Below are positions 1 to 5,742 of a stretch of DNA of 5,890 bases, piece by piece. The notes beneath the pieces are model-generated. The model searched no databases. It was not told the DNA's origin and saw only the letters and a program-made list of their open reading frames with translations. The translations under genes and the position numbers were made by a program. Positions within the stretch are counted from its first letter, which is position 1. Every line of letters starts with the position of its first letter. Origin of the DNA: Acidobacteriota bacterium (lineage in GTDB: Bacteria > Acidobacteriota > Thermoanaerobaculia > Multivoradales > JAHEKO01); assembly GCA_024638355.1 (NCBI GenBank), contig JAHEKO010000258.1, positions 1 through 5,890 on the forward strand, given 5' to 3'.

Positions 1-234
1 GAGCGCCCCACGCGCCGGGGTCGAAGCCCCGGCCAGGCATCGCCCCAGCCTCAGGCCCGCCACGACCAGGCAGACCTGGAGCTCGCGCGAGCAGCCGCAG
101 GGATCGGAGGCGAAGCTCATCGTGGGCGGCGCCTTGCGGCCGCCTTGCGCCGGGGCCGCCCAACCGGCGGAGGCCAGAACGCTCAGAAGCGCCAGGACGA
201 CGAGGGGTCGGCGGAGGACTTGCGGGTATTGCAT
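1..234 (-). CDS. Small exported cysteine-containing protein, N-terminal part (3' end beyond the window)
   Basis: Reading the minus strand from the ATG at 234-232, 78 codons stay open to the window edge, so the C-terminus is missing. The N-terminus is a typical Sec signal peptide: a short positive region (Arg8, Arg9), a hydrophobic core at about residues 10-23 (PLVVLALLSVLASA), then likely cleavage after an A-x-A in the stretch WAAPA (residues 25-29). The predicted mature part begins with a basic, Pro/Gly-rich linker (QGGRKAPP) and then has DPCGCS (Cys46, Cys48), followed by Cys55 and Cys66. Four cysteines in about 21 residues suggest disulfides or metal/cofactor binding in the periplasm. The start is supported by an AAAGGAG Shine-Dalgarno sequence five bases upstream. 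The gene is divergent from the large modular protein gene. I do not recognise the family. That it is a real exported protein is fairly sure; its function is unknown. Confidence 0.75.
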   Translation of the reverse strand, partial: MQYPQVLRRPLVVLALLSVLASAGWAAPAQGGRKAPPTMSFASDPCGCSRELQVCLVVAGLRLGRCLAGASTPARGAL

Positions 235-239
235 CTCAG

Positions 240-246
240 CTCCTTT
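240..246 (-). promoter_or_regulatory. Ribosome binding site of the left-edge exported protein
   Basis: The minus strand reads AAAGGAG here, then the five-base spacer CTGAG, then ATG. This near-consensus Shine-Dalgarno sequence is the main evidence that the partial minus-strand gene is real and starts at 234. Confidence 0.75.
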
Positions 247-254
247 CGACAAGA

Positions 255-280
255 GAGACGCAAATCGGCTTGAACGTCTC
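255..280. repeat. Nested inverted repeat in the divergent intergenic region
   Basis: GAGACG (255-260) is matched by a perfect inverted copy CGTCTC (275-280). Inside it, CAA (261-263) pairs with TTG (270-272). The result is a 9-base-pair stem with a six-base loop (ATCGGC) and a two-base bulge (AA, 273-274). It lies between two divergently transcribed genes and just upstream of the minus-strand ribosome binding site. It could be an operator for a dimeric regulator or a hairpin in the minus-strand leader. Short dyads of this size also occur by chance, so the structure is seen directly but its role is inferred. Confidence 0.4.
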
Positions 281-314
281 ACGAGCCTGCCCAACGGCGA
301 CGTCCGGCGGGGCG

Positions 315-324
315 TAGATAGAAT
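315..324 (+). promoter_or_regulatory. Weak -10-like patch upstream of the modular protein gene
   Basis: The AT-rich patch TAGATAGAAT stands out in a GC-rich intergenic region and contains TAGAAT (319-324), a five-of-six match to the TATAAT -10 element. It lies about 40 bases before the ATG at 364. No acceptable -35 hexamer is seen 16-18 bases upstream (about 296-301 reads GGCGAC), so this is only a candidate promoter. Confidence 0.2.
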
Positions 325-352
325 GCAGAAGCTCTTCAACCACCATTGACTC

Positions 353-356
353 GGAG
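353..356 (+). promoter_or_regulatory. Ribosome binding site that selects the ATG at 364
   Basis: GGAG is separated from the ATG at 364 by seven bases, the usual spacing. The in-frame TTG at 346 has no purine-rich element in front of it, and starting there would put extra residues (MTRSCI) before a well-formed signal peptide. Both points favour 364. Confidence 0.65.
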
Positions 357-363
357 TTGCATC

Positions 364-432
364 ATGCGCCGCGTACTTCTGCTCGCCCTTGTCCTGGCGT
401 GCTCGAGCCTCGGAGCGCTGCCCGCCGCCGCC
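364..432 (+). other. Signal peptide of the modular protein
   Basis: Residues 1-23 have Arg2-Arg3, a hydrophobic core (VLLLALVLA) and a small-residue end (ALPAAA), with cleavage expected before Gly24. This fits Sec-dependent export with signal peptidase I. The only cysteine (Cys13) sits inside the core, which makes lipoprotein processing less likely but not excluded. Confidence 0.8.
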
Positions 433-3400
433 GGCATCCAGGTCTCCGGACGGATCGAGCTGCCCGACGGCGGCCCCGCCGCCGGCGTCGTGGTCGATCT
501 GGTGGCCCAGACCAGCGCCTACGAATACGGTCTGCTGTTCCTGGACGGACGCCACTATCCCGAACCGGTCGCGAGCGCCCGTACGACCGCGGACGGCAGC
601 TACGAGCTCACGGCCCCCGAGGCCGGGATGTGGCAGCTCTACACCGCGCCGAAGGGCTACCGCCCGATGGAGCTCCTGTTCCTGCCCCTGCTGACCGATC
701 GCGTCGCACCCACCCTCGAGTTGACCCGTGAAACCGAGGTGAGAGTGCGTCTGATCGGCGCCGAAGGCGAACCGCTCGCGGGCGCCCACCTGCGAGCCCA
801 GCGGCCGCCACGTCCGCGCCGCTCGCCGAGCGGCTCGGACACCTGGCGCGCGGCCTATCGGCAGGCGATCGCGGACGCCGGCGGCGTTGCCGTTCTCCAG
901 CGCGGACCCGACGAGCTGCTGCATCTCTTCGCCTTCGCCGCGGGTCATCTCCAGACCGAGCGGACCGGAGTCGACTCGCCCTCCCTCGAGCTGCGGCTCG
1001 AGCCCGCCACCCCACGCACCGTTCGGGTGCAAGACACGGCCGGCCGGCCGGTCCCGGGCGCGATCGTTCGACTGGGCGAGCGCCGCTGGCCGGCGGCGGC
1101 GAGCGGCGACGACGGCCTCGTCGAGCTGCCGCTTCCCGCCGAGGGCGAGCCCGGTATCCAGGCCATGGGTCCCGAAGGCGGTCGCGCGCGAGATTTCCTC
1201 GACCTCGGGAGCGTGCCGGCCGGCGCGCCGCCGACGCTGACCCTGCTACCGCCCGACCGCCGTGCCGGGAGGGTCGTCGACGCGGCCACCCGCCAGGCGA
1301 TTCCCGGCGCGTTCGCCTGGATCGCCAGCCATCCGGCCGACGCCGTGCGCACCGATTCGAACGGCGGATTCTCGCTCAGCTCTCCGGGAAGCGGTTCCAG
1401 CATCTGGATCTGGGCCGCCGCTCAGGGCTACATCAAGGAGTTCGTCCAGCTCGACACCGCCACCGAGCCCGGCACCCGGAGCGACGGCGAAGGGCCGGTG
1501 CTGGTCCTCCAGAGAGCTCTCCAGGCGCGGGGCGTCGTGGTGGACCAGAACGACCAGCCGGTAGCCGACGCCGCGGTGATGGGCAAGGTGGATCTGGTCC
1601 GGGCCAGGAGCCGGACCAGCTGGCAGGCGAGCAAGGACCTGAGACCTGCGACCTCGGACGCCTCGGGCCGCTTCCTCGTAGGCGACTTCCACCCAGAGGT
1701 GAGCTACGTCCTGAGCGCCTCGAAGCCGGGCTTCGCGCCCACCGAGCGCGAGCTGCCCAACCCTCGAAACGACATGGCGGGCGAGATCAAGCTGGTTCTC
1801 GAGCTCGGCCGCATGGCCACCGGCAGGGTCGTCGGACCCGCCAACGAACCGGTGGTCGGCGCTCTGCTGAGGCTCGAGAAGGCGGTCCGCTCGGGCTCCA
1901 TGCGAACCATGATGCAAGCTCGGGCTCTGGGCTCCGAGGCGGTGGCCGAAGCCCATTCCGACGAGAGCGGTGAGTTCGCGTTCCAAGACCTGCCGCCGGG
2001 CACGTTCGATCTCGAGGCCTCCGCCCCCGGCTACGCGCCGACCCGGGTGCCGCTGATCGAGATCGCGCGCGAGGCTGCCGACGTCGACCTCGGCGAGGTG
2101 AGCCTGGAGCCGGGGGCGCCCGTGGAAGGCCGGGTCACCGATGCGCGTGGCGCGGCGATCGAGGGCGCCCAGGTCTTCGCATCCGGGGCACGCACCCAGG
2201 CCACCTTCATCCGGGTCGCCGGCGCGGGGCAGGAGCCACCCGACGCGGTGTCCGACACCAACGGCTTCTTCTCCATACCCGATCGGCGGCCGGGCGAGAA
2301 ACTGGATCTGATCGTCGAGAAGCCCGGCTACGCCGAGGGCAGGGTGGCGAGCGTCGAGGCGCCCACCCGCCAGCCGATCTCCGTACGACTCCAGCGCGCC
2401 TCACGGCTGCGGGGCGAAGTGGTGGACTCGACAGGTCGCCCGGTCGGCGACGCCACCGTCACGGTCACCATCCACATGGAGGTGACCATGGGCAGCATGT
2501 CGCGGTCCGGAGGCAGCGCCAGGACCGACGCCGACGGCGTCTTCGTGATCGAGGAGGTCGATCCCGGCAAGATCGAGCTGATCGTGCAGGCCGAGGGCTA
2601 TCGCCACACGCAGGTGAGCAGCCTGGTCGTCGAGCCCGAGCGCGACCTCGAGGACATCCGCGTGGTGCTCGAGCCCGGCGCCACGGTCTCGGGCCGGGTC
2701 ACCGACGCCACGGGCCGCCCGGTGGCGGACGCCATGGTCATGCTCGCGGACTCGGGCCGGCTCTACTCCGGCATCCAGCAGAGCGGCATCACGGGCGCCG
2801 ACGGACGCTACCGCCTGAACGGCATCGCGCCCGGTCCTCGATCGGTCACCGCCCGGCACGAGAGGTACCGGGCCGCGACGCGGGAGATCGAGGTCGAGCT
2901 CGGCAACAACGTGCTCGATCTGGTCTTCGAGGGCGGCGCCACTGTCTCGGGTCGGGTGGTCGACGAGTCGGGACAGCCGGTGGTCGGCGCCGGCGTCTCG
3001 CTGAGCACCTCCGAGGTGCTCGGCTGGCAGGCCCAGAGCCACTTGACCGACACCACCGGCGCCTTCTCGATCGTTGGGGTCGAGCCGGGAACGTTTACCC
3101 TCACCGCCACCAAGGAGGGCTTCGGGGGCGGCGTCGTGGAAGAGCTGGAGGTCGGCGTCGGCGACGTCTCCGGCATCGAGATCCGGCTCGCCACCGGCTC
3201 GGCGATCGTCGGCCGCCTGCTCGGCCTCGAGCCGTCCGACTACGCCTCGGTGCAGGTCATGGCCATGAAGGTGCCGAGCACCGTCGCGATGGGCCGCGTC
3301 GACGGCGAAGGCGGATTCCGCATCGAGGATCTCGCTCCCGGCGAGTACCGGGTGCAGGCCCACATCGGCATGGGCACCCGGCAGGCCGTCCTCGAAAGCG

Positions 3401-4485
3401 TCATCGTCGACCCGGGAGGGGGCGAGACCCTGGTCGATCTGGAGTTCGCGACCGGGTTCACCCTCAGCGGTACGGTCCTCAAGGGCGGCGATCCGGCGAC
3501 CGGTATCTACGTCTCGGCCATCGGCAAGGACGTCGCCTCGAGCTCCGGCGGTACCACCGACAGCGAAGGGCGCTTCCAGCTCAAAGGGCTCCAGGCGGGC
3601 ACCCACATGGTCTCCGTCACCAGGTTCGGCTCGGGTCTGAATCAGGTCGAGGAGATCGACATCCAGAGCGATCGCGACATGCTGATCCGAATCGAGTCGG
3701 CCGAGGTGAGCGGCCGGGCGGTGGACGCCCTGGACTCCACCCCTCTGTCCGCAGCGGCGGTGCGCCTCGAGTCGCTCGACCCGGGCTCTCCGCTCGAGCC
3801 GTTCCGCCTCCACGCCGAAGGCGCCACCGACTCGACCGGCTTCTTCCGCTTCGCCGAGGCGACCGCCGGCGCCCACCGCCTGGTGGTGCAGAAGGACGGC
3901 TATGCGCCGGCCGAGCTCGACGTGACCGTGGTTGACGGCTTCGACCAGACCGGCCTCGAGCTGCGCCTCGAGCCCACCGAGGGCGTCAGGATCTTCGTCA
4001 CCCTTCCGACCGGCCAGCGAGCGGTGGAGTTCTTCGCCGCCGTCCTCGGCGCCGACGGGCGGCCGATCCTCTCCGGCATCTACAGCGGCTCCAGCGAGGG
4101 TACGCGTCTCAGCGTGCCGCCGGGCGAGTGGGAGCTCCTGGTGTCGGCGCGCCAGACGGCCGCAGCGTCGGTCCTCATGACGGTGCCGAGCGAGCCGCTG
4201 GCGATCGTGCTGCCCGAGCAGGCGAGCCTCGCCGTGCGGGTCCCCGCGCTCGAAGGCGACTCGACGCTGGCCACGATCCGCGTCAAGTGGCCCGACGGAC
4301 GGCCCTTCCGCAGCCTGATCTGGCGCTCGACGCGCGAGGAGTGGCCGATGGCCGACGGCAAGGGTGCCGTGAGCGGCCTCGGCCCGGGAACCTGGCTGAT
4401 CGACGTCCAGACGGAAGACGGTCGCGTGTGGAGCGGGCAGGCGACCCTCGGCCCGGGCGAGAACCCCGAGCTGGTGCTGCAGTAG
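364..4485 (+). CDS. Giant exported protein of tandem carboxypeptidase-regulatory-like modules
   Basis: This 1373-residue protein has a Sec signal peptide (residues 1-23, ending LPAAA before Gly24) and then almost nothing but tandem beta-sandwich modules of about 80-100 residues. The modules resemble the carboxypeptidase regulatory-like / transthyretin-like fold (PF13620 type). Each follows the pattern GxVxDxxGxPVxGAxVxL, a variable loop, TDxxGxFxxxxLxPGxxxLxxxAxGY, then a strand ending xLxLEPG. Approximate modules are 26-122, 125-217, 219-297, 298-385, 387-482, 483-583, 584-679, 680-771, 772-857, 858-945, 946-1031, 1032-1112 and 1113-1206; units 2 and 3 are the least typical. Two divergent units fill 1207-1287 and 1288-1373. 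No protease, glycosidase, TonB-dependent barrel, membrane anchor, LPXTG motif or recognisable secretion-sorting tail is visible. Such modules usually serve as extracellular stalks or binding and adhesion domains; this role is inferred. Cys13 in LVLACSS faintly resembles a lipobox, but Leu at -2 and the good A-A-A site downstream favour ordinary cleavage. A TTG at 346 is a less likely start. Confidence 0.9.
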   Translation: MRRVLLLALVLACSSLGALPAAAGIQVSGRIELPDGGPAAGVVVDLVAQTSAYEYGLLFLDGRHYPEPVASARTTADGSYELTAPEAGMWQLYTAPKGYRPMELLFLPLLTDRVAPTLELTRETEVRVRLIGAEGEPLAGAHLRAQRPPRPRRSPSGSDTWRAAYRQAIADAGGVAVLQRGPDELLHLFAFAAGHLQTERTGVDSPSLELRLEPATPRTVRVQDTAGRPVPGAIVRLGERRWPAAASGDDGLVELPLPAEGEPGIQAMGPEGGRARDFLDLGSVPAGAPPTLTLLPPDRRAGRVVDAATRQAIPGAFAWIASHPADAVRTDSNGGFSLSSPGSGSSIWIWAAAQGYIKEFVQLDTATEPGTRSDGEGPVLVLQRALQARGVVVDQNDQPVADAAVMGKVDLVRARSRTSWQASKDLRPATSDASGRFLVGDFHPEVSYVLSASKPGFAPTERELPNPRNDMAGEIKLVLELGRMATGRVVGPANEPVVGALLRLEKAVRSGSMRTMMQARALGSEAVAEAHSDESGEFAFQDLPPGTFDLEASAPGYAPTRVPLIEIAREAADVDLGEVSLEPGAPVEGRVTDARGAAIEGAQVFASGARTQATFIRVAGAGQEPPDAVSDTNGFFSIPDRRPGEKLDLIVEKPGYAEGRVASVEAPTRQPISVRLQRASRLRGEVVDSTGRPVGDATVTVTIHMEVTMGSMSRSGGSARTDADGVFVIEEVDPGKIELIVQAEGYRHTQVSSLVVEPERDLEDIRVVLEPGATVSGRVTDATGRPVADAMVMLADSGRLYSGIQQSGITGADGRYRLNGIAPGPRSVTARHERYRAATREIEVELGNNVLDLVFEGGATVSGRVVDESGQPVVGAGVSLSTSEVLGWQAQSHLTDTTGAFSIVGVEPGTFTLTATKEGFGGGVVEELEVGVGDVSGIEIRLATGSAIVGRLLGLEPSDYASVQVMAMKVPSTVAMGRVDGEGGFRIEDLAPGEYRVQAHIGMGTRQAVLESVIVDPGGGETLVDLEFATGFTLSGTVLKGGDPATGIYVSAIGKDVASSSGGTTDSEGRFQLKGLQAGTHMVSVTRFGSGLNQVEEIDIQSDRDMLIRIESAEVSGRAVDALDSTPLSAAAVRLESLDPGSPLEPFRLHAEGATDSTGFFRFAEATAGAHRLVVQKDGYAPAELDVTVVDGFDQTGLELRLEPTEGVRIFVTLPTGQRAVEFFAAVLGADGRPILSGIYSGSSEGTRLSVPPGEWELLVSARQTAAASVLMTVPSEPLAIVLPEQASLAVRVPALEGDSTLATIRVKWPDGRPFRSLIWRSTREEWPMADGKGAVSGLGPGTWLIDVQTEDGRVWSGQATLGPGENPELVLQ
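439..3981 (+). repeat. Array of about 13 carboxypeptidase-regulatory-like modules
   Basis: The modules recur every 80-100 codons. Their first strand is easy to track: GRIELPDG (residue 29), GRVVDAAT (about 302), GVVVDQND (390), GRVVGPAN (487), GRVTDARG (589), GEVVDSTG (about 684), GRVTDATG (777), GRVVDESG (863), GRLLGLEP (950), GTVLKGGD (1036) and GRAVDALD (1117). Modules 9 and 10 are most alike at their starts (GATVSGRV in both). At DNA level those starts (2677-2700 and 2935-2958) differ at three positions, all silent third-codon positions. The protein motif is therefore kept while the DNA has drifted, which argues against very recent duplication or gene conversion there. Confidence 0.85.
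3982..4482 (+). other. Divergent C-terminal units of the modular protein
   Basis: Residues 1207-1287 and 1288-1373 keep beta-rich character and PGEW / PGTW turns that resemble the L-x-PG turn of the upstream modules, but they lack the GxVxDxxGxPV start and the TDxxG turn. The last unit has five tryptophans in 48 residues (1309, 1320, 1327, 1344, 1356), including KWPDGRPF and EEWPMADGKG. It may be a capping domain or carry a separate binding function. I do not recognise it as a known sorting or anchoring domain. Confidence 0.5.
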
Positions 4486-4496
4486 ATAATCGAACG

Positions 4497-5483
4497 GTGC
4501 GAGCGATGGTGCTCGAGAGGTTCGGCCAGCCGCTGCGGCCGGCCGAGCGCGAACGCCCCGAGGCCGGACCGGGCGAGGTGGTGGTGCGCGTCGCCGCCTG
4601 CGGCGTCTGCCGCACCGATCTTCATCTCGTCGACGGCGAGCTGCCGCAGGCGCGGCTGCCGGTCGTTCCCGGTCACCAGATCGTCGGCCGGGTGACGGAG
4701 CTCGGCCGCGGCGTCGACCGGTTCGAGCCGGGCGAGCGCGTCGGCATCCCCTGGCTCGGCTGGACCTGCGGCGACTGCGCGCACTGTCGCGCCGGGCGCG
4801 AGAACCTCTGCGACGCCGCGCGCTTCACCGGCCACGACCTCGACGGCGGCTTCGCCGGCTACGCCCTCGCCGACGCTCGCTTCGCCTTCCGGCTGCCCGA
4901 CGGGCTCGGCGACGCCGAGGTCGCCCCACTCCTCTGCGCCGGCCTGATCGGCTACCGCGCCCTGCGCCTCGCCGGCGAGTTCGACTCGATCGGCTTCTTC
5001 GGCTTCGGCTCGGCGGCGCACATCCTGGCCCAGGTGGTGGTCGCCCGGGGCAGGCGCCTCCACGCCTTCACCCGTCCCGGCGATGACGCGTCACAGGCGT
5101 TCGCGCGCGAGCTCGGCGCCGCCTGGGCCGACGGCTCCGACCAGAAGCCACCCGAGCCGCTCGACGCGGCGATCGTGTTCGCGCCGGTCGGTGCGCTCGT
5201 CCCGGCGGCGCTCGAGGCGGTGCGCAAGGGCGGCACGGTCGTCTGCGCGGGCATCCACATGAGCGACATCCCGAGCTTCCCCTACTCCATCCTCTGGGGC
5301 GAGCGGGTGGTGCGCTCGGTCGCCAACCTGACCCGAGCGGACGCCGAGGAGTTCCTCGCGCTCGCGCCCGAAGTGCCGATCCGCACCGAGGTGACGCCCT
5401 ACCCGCTCGAGGCCGCGAACCAGGCGCTCGACGACCTCAGGGCCGGCGCGTTCGACGGCTCGGCCGTGTTGACCGTGGGCTGA
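4497..5483 (+). CDS. Zinc-dependent alcohol dehydrogenase family protein
   Basis: This 328-residue protein belongs to the medium-chain dehydrogenase/reductase superfamily and looks like the zinc-binding alcohol dehydrogenase family of about 330 residues (TIGR02822 type). An N-terminal GroES-like catalytic domain carries likely catalytic zinc ligands Cys38 (in CGVCRTD), His60 (in PGHQ) and Cys147 (in LLCAGLIGYRAL). The structural zinc site is Cys91, Cys94, Cys97 and Cys105. The Rossmann domain follows with GFFGFGSAAH (166-175), where the usual GxGxxG loop is altered, then FTRPGD (191-196). The C-terminus has KGGTVVCAGIHMSDIPSFPY (244-263) and RSVANLTR (273-280), typical of this family. It should oxidise an alcohol or reduce an aldehyde with a nicotinamide cofactor in the cytoplasm; the substrate is unknown. 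The GTG at 4497 gives the family-like start MRAMVLE; the ATG at 4506 is the alternative. Neither has a clear ribosome binding site. The 11-base gap from the preceding stop suggests co-transcription and translational coupling. Confidence 0.9.
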   Translation: MRAMVLERFGQPLRPAERERPEAGPGEVVVRVAACGVCRTDLHLVDGELPQARLPVVPGHQIVGRVTELGRGVDRFEPGERVGIPWLGWTCGDCAHCRAGRENLCDAARFTGHDLDGGFAGYALADARFAFRLPDGLGDAEVAPLLCAGLIGYRALRLAGEFDSIGFFGFGSAAHILAQVVVARGRRLHAFTRPGDDASQAFARELGAAWADGSDQKPPEPLDAAIVFAPVGALVPAALEAVRKGGTVVCAGIHMSDIPSFPYSILWGERVVRSVANLTRADAEEFLALAPEVPIRTEVTPYPLEAANQALDDLRAGAFDGSAVLTVG

Positions 5484-5502
5484 CGGCGGCTTCGCTCAGC
5501 TC
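5477..5502. terminator. Possible hairpin between the convergent genes
   Basis: GCTGA (5479-5483) and TCAGC (5496-5500) are perfect inverted copies. Inside them GCG (5486-5488) pairs with CGC (5493-5495) around a GCTT loop, with a two-base bulge at 5484-5485. G5477 and G5478 can also pair with C5502 and T5501. The two arms contain the TGA stop codons of the plus-strand dehydrogenase and the minus-strand membrane protein. Neither side has a T-tract, so an intrinsic bidirectional terminator is possible but unproven. Confidence 0.3.
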
Positions 5503-5684
5503 TTGCGGGTGATCCAGCCGCCGGCCACGGCGACCGCCAGCCCGACGAGCAGACCCAGTAGCTGCAGATTGCCGAAGCCCTCGTGCCGGCCCGGCCCCCC
5601 GAAGAGCGGATCCGCGAACAGAGCAACGAGGACCGCCATCAATCCCAGCGCGAGGAGTAAGACCCCCAGGGTTCGATCCCGCAT
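5496..5684 (-). CDS. Small protein with two membrane helices, function unknown
   Basis: This 62-residue protein has two hydrophobic segments, about residues 6-24 (LGVLLLALGLMAVLVALFA) and 40-58. They are joined by a Gly/Pro-rich loop (DPLFGGPGRHEGFGN, residues 25-39). Positive residues at both ends (Arg2, Arg4; Arg60, Lys61) suggest both termini face the cytoplasm and the short loop faces outward. The start is well supported by AAGGAGG nine bases upstream. It lies downstream of, and on the same strand as, the right-edge partial gene, and it converges on the dehydrogenase with 12 bases between the stop codons. Small two-helix proteins with a DPL-Gly-rich loop are common in bacterial genomes without an assigned role. 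I do not know its function. Confidence 0.8.
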   Translation of the reverse strand: MRDRTLGVLLLALGLMAVLVALFADPLFGGPGRHEGFGNLQLLGLLVGLAVAVAGGWITRKS

Positions 5685-5693
5685 CTGTAGTGC

Positions 5694-5700
5694 CCTCCTT
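5694..5700 (-). promoter_or_regulatory. Ribosome binding site of the small membrane protein
   Basis: The minus strand reads AAGGAGG, a near-perfect Shine-Dalgarno sequence, followed by nine bases and ATG (5684-5682). This is the strongest ribosome binding site in the window and confirms the start of a gene that could otherwise be dismissed as a chance frame. Confidence 0.8.
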
Positions 5701-5714
5701 GGTTAAAGACTAGC

Positions 5715-5742
5715 AGGCCGGCGACCGTGACTCAGTCGGCCT
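5715..5742 (-). terminator. Possible terminator or attenuator hairpin at the end of the right-edge gene
   Basis: AGGCCG (5715-5720) and CGGCCT (5737-5742) form a perfect 6-base-pair stem. On the minus strand it can be extended by AC/GT across a three-base bulge, leaving a nine-base loop. The arms flank the TGA stop (5734-5732) of the right-edge gene. Downstream on the minus strand is GCTAGTCTTTAACC, with only a short T-run, so termination would be partial at best before the membrane protein gene. Confidence 0.3.

Noticed and set aside
122..349. Plus-strand open frame of 75 codons starting at a GTG
   Set aside because: It runs antisense to the signal-peptide gene and across the intergenic region, has no ribosome binding site and has a composition like random GC-rich DNA.
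346..363. TTG start six codons upstream for the modular protein
   Set aside because: It has no ribosome binding site, and the signal peptide is well formed only from the ATG at 364, which has GGAG at seven bases.
388..402. Possible lipobox (LVLAC) in the modular protein
   Set aside because: Leu at -2 is atypical and the cysteine lies within the hydrophobic core, while a better signal peptidase I site (LPAAA) follows ten residues later.
1246..1986. Minus-strand open frame of about 246 codons
   Set aside because: It is fully antisense to three clear modules of the plus-strand protein and has no domain-like pattern.
2401..3876. Minus-strand open frame of about 490 codons inside the modular protein gene
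   Set aside because: Its composition is rich in Asp, His, Arg and Gly with low-complexity runs, typical of the antisense of a GC-rich gene. It has no ribosome binding site or recognisable motif, and it mirrors the repeat structure of the sense protein.
4128..4496. In-frame upstream extension of the dehydrogenase by about 120 codons
   Set aside because: It lies in another frame of the modular protein gene, is Arg/Ala/Gly-rich without structure, and would give a protein far longer than the family; the family-like N-terminus begins at 4497.
4080..5063. Minus-strand open frame of about 330 codons spanning the end of the modular gene and the dehydrogenase
   Set aside because: It overlaps two well-supported plus-strand genes, changes composition abruptly at their junction and shows no domain; it is a shadow of GC-rich third positions.
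5503..5706. Plus-strand open frame of 67 codons over the small membrane protein gene
   Set aside because: It is antisense to a gene with two clear membrane helices and a near-perfect ribosome binding site, and has only Pro/Ser/Arg-rich shadow composition.
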